Part shown: positions 23,019-27,918 of the stretch, one piece after another
How the letters are laid out: every line of letters starts with the position of its first letter
How positions within the stretch are numbered: position 1 is the stretch's first letter
Assembly (NCBI GenBank): GCA_050743625.1
Contig: JBOGED010000364.1
Coordinates: forward strand, 1 to 27,918
Direction: 5' to 3'
Source of the DNA: JBOGED01 sp050743625
GTDB taxonomy: Bacteria; Actinomycetota; Nitriliruptoria; Euzebyales; Egibacteraceae
Length of the DNA: 27,918 nt
Translations under genes and position numbers: made by a program
Notes under the pieces: model-generated
Told to the model about the DNA's origin: nothing
Database searches by the model: none
What the model saw: only the letters and a program-made list of their open reading frames with translations

Positions 23019-23399
23019 GTGACCATCACGTTCAATCACACCATCATCGCCGCACGAGACCGGCACGAATCCGCGTCGTTCTTCACGAGCCTGTTCGGGC
23101 TTGGAGCACCAACATCGTGGGGGCCGTTCGTCACCGTAACGCTGGATGCGGGGGTGCGCCTCCATTTCGCTGAACCGGGCATCGACGACATCCAGATGCA
23201 GCACTACGCGTTTTTGGTTGACGACCGCACGTTCGACGCGATCTATACGCGCATCGTCGACGGTGGCCTCGAACACTGGGCCGATCCCCAGATGACGATG
23301 CCCGGTCAGATCAACACGAACAATGGCGGCCGCGGCTTCTACTTCTTCTTCGATCCCGCCGGCCACGCAATGGAAGTCCTCACCCGACCGGACGACTGA
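23019..23399 (+). CDS. VOC-superfamily protein (glyoxalase/dioxygenase fold)
   Basis: This is a 126-residue cytoplasmic protein with paired beta-alpha-beta-beta-beta modules. It begins VTITFNHTIIAARD and has FFTSLFGLG, then MQHYAFLVDDRTFDAIYTRI and ends YFFFDPAGHAMEVLTRP. The His in FNHT, the acidic residue in the first module and the C-terminal HAMEVLT are consistent with VOC metal ligands. The GTG start has GAGGGG six bases upstream; an ATG at 22989 is the alternative. A TATGAT -10-like box lies at 22943-22948. Members do varied chemistry (isomerase, fosfomycin or bleomycin resistance, dioxygenase), so no specific reaction is assigned. Confidence 0.78.
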   Translation: MTITFNHTIIAARDRHESASFFTSLFGLGAPTSWGPFVTVTLDAGVRLHFAEPGIDDIQMQHYAFLVDDRTFDAIYTRIVDGGLEHWADPQMTMPGQINTNNGGRGFYFFFDPAGHAMEVLTRPDD

Positions 23400-23419
23400 C
23401 TCTCGCGGGCACCGATCTC

Positions 23420-23433
23420 CCGTCTTGAGACGG
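23420..23433 (+). terminator. Stem-loop after the VOC gene
   Basis: CCGTCT and AGACGG form a perfect 6-bp stem with a two-base loop, 20 bp after the stop, followed by CCCTTCCTT. It is a plausible weak terminator. A second small palindrome, CGCGA-gt-TCGCG, follows within 20 bp. Confidence 0.4.
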
Positions 23434-23647
23434 CCCTTCCTTCGCGAGTTCGCGACAGGCCCCGATCAGCACGCGCTGGCGCCACGGCGTTGAAACCCGT
23501 GCCCTAAGGGGCCGCGCGGATAGGCCAGTCCTGACCGCACGCCGGGAAGACGCAGGTTTCCTTCGCATACGCAGGATTGTTGCGTCCTCCGGCTGGCGCG
23601 CTGGTTTTGACCCGCAGTTTTCCTCCGGATCCGGTGGAAACGGCAGT
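23434..23647. other. Intergenic stretch with a TTTCC-CCGGATCCGG-GGAAA palindrome
   Basis: No complete gene is seen here. A reading frame joined to the NYN fragment is open through this stretch but carries no recognisable domain. A 22-base palindrome lies at 23619-23640, just before the NYN frame: TTTCC, a perfect CCGGATCCGG centre, and GGAAA. Its outer bases resemble the TTTCC...GGAAA units of the array at 9586-9668. It could be an operator. Confidence 0.4.
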
Positions 23648-24337
23648 GTGGGGACCGCGAGGGTCTCTCGCGCCCACGCCGAGAACCTCGCGTATCGGAC
23701 CACGGTCGAGGCGCATCCCCGCGGTCGGGTCCTCGAGGGTGAGCTGCACCTCCGGCCTGACGGGACGGTCGAGGAGAAGATGGTTGACGTTGCCTGCGCC
23801 GTCGACGTCGCGCGGCACGCGACGCTCATCGCGTTGGGCCGCTCGCGGTTCGATGCCGTCGTGATGCTGTCCGCTGACCGTGACCTCACCCCCGCGTACC
23901 GGATGGCAGTCGAGGAGTATGGCATAGCACTCCATGTTGCCGCGGCATCGATCGTGGAAACACGCGAATACCCGTACCTGCTGCTGGGTGAGGCGGCGTT
24001 CGTGCTGATGTGCGAGCCGGAGCCCGCGATCTACGGCCACGCGCTTCGCAACGCCGTCGCGCGCCTGGCTCTCCAGCCACGTGAACGCTGGACGCTCGTA
24101 GCCGAGCATCGCGGTCGCCGCGGGTGTTTGATGCGCCATGCGTCCGGGGCCGAGTTCCCCGAACAGGGACTTGGGGGCGTATACGCCCCGAAATCCCTGT
24201 TCGGGGAGGCCCGCCGGGTCTGGCATGGCGCGTTGGGCGAAGCCCCGCTAGATGTCAGCACGCTTCCTCGCCTCCAGTTCAAGGGCACAGTTGCCAACTC
24301 GAACACCCGAGAAGCGGGGGCCTGCTCGGTGCCATAA
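23648..24337 (+). pseudogene. N-terminally incomplete NYN/PIN-like nuclease domain protein
   Basis: Residues about 35-110 read as the C-terminal half of a NYN (LabA/DUF88) nuclease domain. The block EEKMVDVACAVDVARHA is followed by FDAVVMLSADRDLTPAYRMA, giving the conserved Asp residues of the second and third motifs. The first motif (an Asp and Asn on the first strand) is missing, and no upstream frame supplies it. The frame before the GTG is open but unrelated. From about residue 170 the frame runs through a 50-bp inverted repeat and then meaningless sequence. Proteins of this group act on RNA. This copy is likely a remnant. Confidence 0.6.
24157..24206. repeat. 50-bp two-level inverted repeat
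   Basis: The outer arms CCCCGAACAGGGA and TCCCTGTTCGGGG (13 bp, perfect) enclose a perfect 16-base palindrome GGGGCGTATACGCCCC. They are separated from it by the mismatched tetramers CTTG and GAAA. It would extrude as a long hairpin. It lies in the meaningless 3' part of the NYN frame, so the true NYN coding sequence probably ended before it. It is a strong candidate terminator structure or the core of a small palindromic element, with no T-run after it. Confidence 0.75.
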
Positions 24338-24523
24338 TGAGCTTCATGCTGACTCCGGGGTTCAGTCAGGCGGCTCCCACCGTGGAGGACCGCAGTCTTA
24401 TGCTGCGCGCCCTCCGCTACCCACGAGGCCGCAACTGGCGCCGAACGCGCATCCCAACTCTCGGCTGTTCCCAGCCGGACCCTGCATGATTGGGCTACAT
24501 CCGGGGCGCTCGTACCCGATTGG

Positions 24524-25138
24524 ATGCATACATCTCCCAGAGGCTGGTCGTACCGGGACGTGGTCTACGCCCGGCTGCTCGCGTGGCTCCGTAGCAAAGG
24601 CATGGCGCGGCCCAGTGCCGCGGAACGGGTTGCTTTGGTCCGCGATCTGCTCGCTGGAGCCGGTACGATCTTCCTGGTTGGAGACGAACGCGTCGATCGC
24701 TTCACCGGTCAGCAAGCATTCGACGGGCTCGCCGAACTCCTCGACGTGTTCCACTTGAGCGAACCGATCGAGGGCGTTTCCAGCTCAGAGCTTTGGGGTC
24801 CCAGCCTCGTGCGCCCATCCCCGCACACCTACATCTCCCCATGGGTCCTCGGAGGCGAGCCGTGTCTCGAGAACTCCCGAGTACCTAGCGCGGCGGTCTA
24901 TGCTTTGCATCACGAGCGCGGGCTCGGCAATGAGCAGATCGCGGCACTGTACCCTGGCGTGTCTTTGGACGCCATCGAGGATGCGCTCAAACTGAGCGTC
25001 AGCTCCGCCGAGCCGCTTAGACCCTTGGAGGCTGTCGACGCCTCGGTCGAGGTCGTATCGCTGCGGTCGTTCGACGAACGCTTGGTCGCAGCCAGGTACT
25101 GGCCGGCGGCGACCTCACGCATGAGGATCCGCGCGTGA
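24524..25138 (+). CDS. HTH-DUF433 protein (antitoxin-like) with frameshifted N-terminus
   Basis: The C-terminal third (SRVPSAAVYALHHERGLGNE then IAALYPGVSLDAIEDAL) is a DUF433-type domain, found in antitoxins of type II toxin-antitoxin pairs. The segment WSYRDVVYARLLAWLRSKGM follows the expected MerR-like helix-turn-helix. The HTH itself, LSAVPSRTLHDWATSGALVP, is encoded in the same frame upstream of the first ATG, but that stretch (from 24353) has no start codon. A start with MLTPGFSQAAPTVEDRS at 24346 lies one frame over. Removing one C from the CCC at 24420-24422 would join the two. The gene is therefore broken, misread, or translated from an inner start. The usual DUF5615 toxin was not found. 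Confidence 0.65.
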   Translation: MHTSPRGWSYRDVVYARLLAWLRSKGMARPSAAERVALVRDLLAGAGTIFLVGDERVDRFTGQQAFDGLAELLDVFHLSEPIEGVSSSELWGPSLVRPSPHTYISPWVLGGEPCLENSRVPSAAVYALHHERGLGNEQIAALYPGVSLDAIEDALKLSVSSAEPLRPLEAVDASVEVVSLRSFDERLVAARYWPAATSRMRIRA

Positions 25139-25154
25139 GCCTGTGGCGGGCACG

Positions 25155-25349
25155 TCAGCAGTCTTCTCGTGGCGTGGGTTTCCTCTGGCTTGCCCAGGCC
25201 GTGGCGACTCGGTCGGCGGCGCATTGGTCGAGGTAGCGCGTGGCCCGCGCATCGAGCGTACGGATTGCGGCGAGCGTCAGACCGGCCCCTACTACGGCGC
25301 CCACCAGCGCCGCGACCAGCACCAGCGCCAGGACGTCGGCGCCGGTCAT
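25155..25349 (-). CDS. Small single-pass membrane protein, 64 residues
   Basis: The function was not recognised. An N-terminal hydrophobic helix (LALVLVAALVGAVVGAGLTLAAI) is followed by a hydrophilic tail with two Cys and many charged residues (RTLDARATRYLDQCAAD). The ATG overlaps the stop of the 55-residue upstream gene as ATGA, which supports both being real. Such tiny coupled genes are common in actinobacterial integrative elements and phages, but no integrase is in the window. Confidence 0.55.
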   Translation of the reverse strand: MTGADVLALVLVAALVGAVVGAGLTLAAIRTLDARATRYLDQCAADRVATAWASQRKPTPREDC

Positions 25350-25513
25350 TCGGCGAGCAGCCAGACGACCTCACCCGCGTCCTCGAGGCGCACGGCGTGC
25401 AGGAACGCCTCGTCCATGGCGGCGTCGGGGCTGGCGGGGCCGAAGGCCGTGCCACACGAGCAGACCGGCCAGTGGAGCCCGGTGGCGAGTACCTCCATTA
25501 CAACCACGTGCAT
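25346..25513 (-). CDS. Small Cys-containing protein, 55 residues
   Basis: The function was not recognised. The product begins MHVVVMEVLATGLHWPVCSC and ends EVVWLLAE. It has a CxC pair and an aromatic-rich start followed by an acidic helix. It is the first gene of a two-gene minus-strand unit with an ATGA overlap to the 64-residue membrane protein. There is no strong ribosome site before the ATG, and an ATG five codons in is an alternative. It shares its upstream region with the divergent GntR gene, including the inverted repeat at 25524-25551. Confidence 0.5.
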   Translation of the reverse strand: MHVVVMEVLATGLHWPVCSCGTAFGPASPDAAMDEAFLHAVRLEDAGEVVWLLAE

Positions 25514-25523
25514 CGGTGGAGAT

Positions 25524-25551
25524 TAACACACTCGACTAGACAAGTGTGTAA
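25524..25551. promoter_or_regulatory. Inverted repeat, candidate GntR/HutC operator
   Basis: ACACACT (25526-25532) and AGTGTGT (25543-25549) flank the centre CGACTAGACA. Within it, GACTAGAC (25534-25541) differs by one base from the GTnTAnAC core recognised by HutC-subfamily regulators. It sits between the divergent 55-residue gene and the GntR gene, about 110 bp before the latter, so autoregulation and control of the small genes are both possible. Confidence 0.45.
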
Positions 25552-25656
25552 CTAGCGATCGGGTTCACGCCACGGCGAGCGGCACTCGGCCAGGGCCATC
25601 CGGGATCACCTGGCTTTATGCTCGGCAGGCCTCGACATGGTGAAGGACTGGAGCAC

Positions 25657-26424
25657 GTGAGCATCGATCCCAGAGCCGACCGGCCCGTGTATCAGCAGAT
25701 CGCGGACGTGCTCAGGGACGCCATCGTCAAGGGTGAGCTGACCGCCGGTCAGAAGCTGCCGTCCGAGCGCGACCTCATCGAGCGCTACGGCGCCGCCCGC
25801 GAGACCGTCCGCCGGGCGATTCGCGTGCTGATGTCGGAGGGGCGGGTCGAGTCACAGCGCGGCGTCGGCGTGTTCGTGCGCCAACCTGGGCCGCCGATCA
25901 GGCGGATGTCCATGGACCGGTTCGCGCACCGGCACCGCGATACGGGCAAGGCCGCCTTTGCCGCCGAGGCCGAGCGCGAGGGGAAGCCGTGGCGAGCCGA
26001 GATCCTCGAGCTTGGCGAGGTGGAGGCACCCGCCGACATCGCCTTGCGTCTCCAGCTCGGTGAGGACCCACGGGCTTTCGTGCGCCGCCGGCGCATGTGG
26101 ATCGAGGACTACCCGATGTCGCTGGCCGACAGCTACTTCCCCCTCGACATCGCCGAGGGCACCGCCATAATGCGCGAGGACTCCGGTCCCGGTGGCGTCC
26201 ACTCGCGCATCGAGGAGCAGGGCATCCTCCTCACCCGCTTCGAGGAGGAGCTCCAGGCGCGCATGCCGACACCCGACGAGGCCCACAGCCTCCACCTGGC
26301 GCCGGGCGTCCCAGTGCTCGACCTCGTCCGCACCGCCTACGCCGGGGACCGCGCCGTCGAGATCCTCGTGTCCGTGGCCGCTGGCGACAAGCACGTGTTC
26401 CACTACGCCTTCCCGGCGGAATGA
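25657..26424 (+). CDS. GntR-family regulator, HutC/UTRA type
   Basis: This is a 255-residue DNA-binding protein. The N-terminal winged helix-turn-helix comprises PVYQQIADVLRDAIVKGELT, LPSERDLIERYGAARETVRR and the wing GRVESQRGVGVFV. It is followed by a linker and a UTRA ligand-binding domain (about residues 95-250, ending VEILVSVAAGDKHVFHYAF). The GTG reading VSIDPRADRP is preferred, with GGAG just upstream; the longer start at 25618 adds an unrelated tail. The stop overlaps the epimerase ATG (ATGA). The effector is probably a small sugar-like or nucleotide-sugar-related metabolite, judging only from the coupled gene. Confidence 0.85.
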   Translation: MSIDPRADRPVYQQIADVLRDAIVKGELTAGQKLPSERDLIERYGAARETVRRAIRVLMSEGRVESQRGVGVFVRQPGPPIRRMSMDRFAHRHRDTGKAAFAAEAEREGKPWRAEILELGEVEAPADIALRLQLGEDPRAFVRRRRMWIEDYPMSLADSYFPLDIAEGTAIMREDSGPGGVHSRIEEQGILLTRFEEELQARMPTPDEAHSLHLAPGVPVLDLVRTAYAGDRAVEILVSVAAGDKHVFHYAFPAE

Positions 26425-27437
26425 AGGTGCCGCTCATGCTCGACGACTACCGCAAGGTTCTGGTTACTGGGGGCCTCGGTTTCATTGGCCGGCACCTTAC
26501 CGAGGCGCTGATCACGCTCGGGAAGGAGGTGAGCATCCTCGACAGCGCTCGCTCGGCGTTGAGCACGACCGCGCCGCCGGGAGCCAGCCTCGAGGTGGCC
26601 GACATCCGCGACTCCGACGCGGTGGCCGAGGCGGTCGCCGGAGCCGAGCTGGTGTTCCACGTGGCCGCCAACGCCAATGGCACGCTGTCGGTCACCGAGC
26701 CTCGCCTTGACTTCGAGATCAACGCGTTGGGGACGGTCTCGCTCGCGGAGGCGCTCCTCGCCAGCGAGGTCCGCAGGATGGTGTACGTCTCGTCCGCATC
26801 CGTCTACGGCACACCACTGCGGTTCCCGATGGACGAGGACCATCCCACCCGTCCCTTCGTCCCCTATGGCGCCTCGAAGCTGAGTGGCGAGGTCGCCTGC
26901 CTCGCGCTTCATCGCGCCGCCGGCCTGCCGGTCGTGGTCGGCAGGCCGTTCTGCGTCTACGGGCCGGGCGAGAACCCCAACGAGACCATGGTGGAGCCGG
27001 GACGCTACCTACGATGGCACCTCAACGAGCGGCCCATCCAGATCATTGGCGACCCCGACAAGAAGACCCGGGATTTTGTGCATGTCAGCGACCTCGTGGC
27101 CGGCCTTCTCGCAATTGCCGACCGAGCAGAGGTCGGCCAGGTCTTCAACGTCGGCTCTGGCCAAGAGATCTCAATGCGCCAGCTCGCCGAGACCATCGGC
27201 GACGCCACCGGCCGCCAACCGACGCTCAACGTCATCTCCGAGATCACCGACGACACCTACCGGCTCGTCGGGGACATCTCCAAGCTCGAGGCGCTTGGGT
27301 ACCACCCCGCCAAATCCCTCTCCGACGGAGTCAGTGAGCTGGCCACCCACCTGGGCGCCTACCCCGACCTCCCCACAGCGCCCACCATCTTTCGGCGGGG
27401 CCAGCAAGGCGAGCAGGCAACTCCCGTCAGCCGGTAA
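26421..27437 (+). CDS. NAD-dependent epimerase/dehydratase (extended SDR)
   Basis: This is a 338-residue cytoplasmic enzyme of the extended short-chain dehydrogenase family acting on nucleotide sugars. The N-terminal Rossmann motif VTGGLGFIG binds NAD(P). Downstream are VADIRD, the catalytic SSASVYG serine region and YGASK (Tyr and Lys of the active site). GRPFCVYGPG and RDFVHVSDLVAGLL are typical of UDP-glucose 4-epimerase and dTDP-glucose 4,6-dehydratase relatives. The ATG overlaps the GntR stop, so expression is coupled to its probable regulator. The C-terminus ends 11 bp into the convergent WD40 gene. Exact substrate not assigned. Confidence 0.88.
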   Translation: MKVPLMLDDYRKVLVTGGLGFIGRHLTEALITLGKEVSILDSARSALSTTAPPGASLEVADIRDSDAVAEAVAGAELVFHVAANANGTLSVTEPRLDFEINALGTVSLAEALLASEVRRMVYVSSASVYGTPLRFPMDEDHPTRPFVPYGASKLSGEVACLALHRAAGLPVVVGRPFCVYGPGENPNETMVEPGRYLRWHLNERPIQIIGDPDKKTRDFVHVSDLVAGLLAIADRAEVGQVFNVGSGQEISMRQLAETIGDATGRQPTLNVISEITDDTYRLVGDISKLEALGYHPAKSLSDGVSELATHLGAYPDLPTAPTIFRRGQQGEQATPVSR

Positions 27438-27918
27438 GCGAGATCGCGAGGAGTCCCGCCGAAAGCCCCACGACCAGCAGATTGCTGTCGGGAAGCCAGC
27501 AGAGCGCCCGCCCCTCGTGGTGGACCGGGATGACCAGGCGACACGTGCCGGTGGCGAGGTCCCACAGCCGCACCGTGCGGTCGCTGCTGGCGGAGGCGAG
27601 CAGCGCCTGGCCATCAACGGTCACCGGGCACAGCGCCCGCACCCAGTCGGTGTGGCCCCCAAGACCGGCCCGCTGCTCCCCGGTCGCCGGGTCCCAGATG
27701 CGCACCGTGCCGTCAGCGCCGGCGGAGGCCAGCAGCGCCTGGCCATCAACGGTCACCGGGCACACCGCCCACACCCAGCCGCTGTGACCCCCAAGACCGG
27801 CCCGCTGCTCCCCGGTCGCGGGGTCCCAGATGCGCACCGTGCCGTCGTCGCCGGTGGAGGCCAGCAGCGCCTGGCCATCAACGGTCACCGGGCACACCGC
27901 CCACACCCCGCCGCTGTG
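27427..27918 (-). CDS. WD40-repeat protein, C-terminal part (runs off the window)
   Basis: The last 163 residues of a beta-propeller protein are present; the N-terminus lies beyond the right edge. Three to four WD40 blades are seen, each 44 residues (132 bp). Blade motifs are VCPVTVDGQALLAS, DGTVRIWDPATGEQ and a GGH start. The DNA units are almost identical (the phrase CCATCAACGGTCACCGGGCA recurs at 27611, 27743 and 27875), which points to recent tandem expansion. The final blade (TCRLVIPVHHEGRALCWLP) is divergent. Such propellers are often fused to protein kinase, NACHT or caspase-like domains in actinobacteria, which cannot be seen here. Confidence 0.85.
   Translation of the reverse strand, partial: HSGGVWAVCPVTVDGQALLASTGDDGTVRIWDPATGEQRAGLGGHSGWVWAVCPVTVDGQALLASAGADGTVRIWDPATGEQRAGLGGHTDWVRALCPVTVDGQALLASASSDRTVRLWDLATGTCRLVIPVHHEGRALCWLPDSNLLVVGLSAGLLAISLTG

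Overview
The window is high-GC DNA with GTG and TTG starts, four-base ATGA/GTGA gene overlaps and a probable leaderless transcript. This fits a high-GC Gram-positive, most likely a deep-branching actinobacterium (inference; there is no rRNA or tRNA to confirm it). No cas genes, transposase, integrase or RNA genes were recognised.

Layout. (1) 84-6741, minus strand: a tightly overlapped peptide/nickel-type ABC importer of two tandem solute-binding proteins (the second decayed), two permeases and two ATPases. (2) 7120-9057: an iron-siderophore-type binding lipoprotein with no adjacent permease, a FluC fluoride channel and an unknown gene. (3) 9064-18211: an accessory block of metal and amide genes. 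Its core is a minus-strand operon: formamidase, a His-tailed tubulin/FtsZ-like GTPase, a 99-residue orphan protein, a second tubulin-like GTPase, a sigma-factor-like protein and CbtB. A four-unit array of palindromes follows, then a paralogue of the 99-residue protein. Upstream of the formamidase lie an AmiC-type amide sensor, a divergent MarR regulator, an FmdB zinc-ribbon protein and a CbtB-CbtA pair. (4) 18453-22929, plus strand: an RcnR/CsoR-type metal repressor facing cbtBA across a G6/C6 palindrome, a FhuF-like iron-sulfur protein and a BtuCDF/FecBCD-type importer. (5) 23019-25513: a VOC protein, then degraded small accessory genes (NYN nuclease fragment, frameshifted HTH-DUF433 protein, two tiny overlapping genes). 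(6) 25657-27437: a GntR/HutC regulator translationally coupled to an NAD-dependent epimerase, then the end of a WD40 protein that runs off the right edge.

How it may work together. Much of the window concerns import and sensing of transition metals (Ni/Co/Fe, possibly cobalamin), and formamide hydrolysis is embedded in it. The most novel part is the pair of divergent tubulin-superfamily GTPases in the formamidase operon. They alternate with a small conserved partner, carry a seven-His N-terminal tail (one of them) and a shared C-terminal CxxxCxC motif, and are followed by a cobalt-transporter subunit and a palindrome array. Whether they form a cytoskeletal filament, a metallochaperone-like GTPase or a DNA-positioning system cannot be decided from sequence alone.
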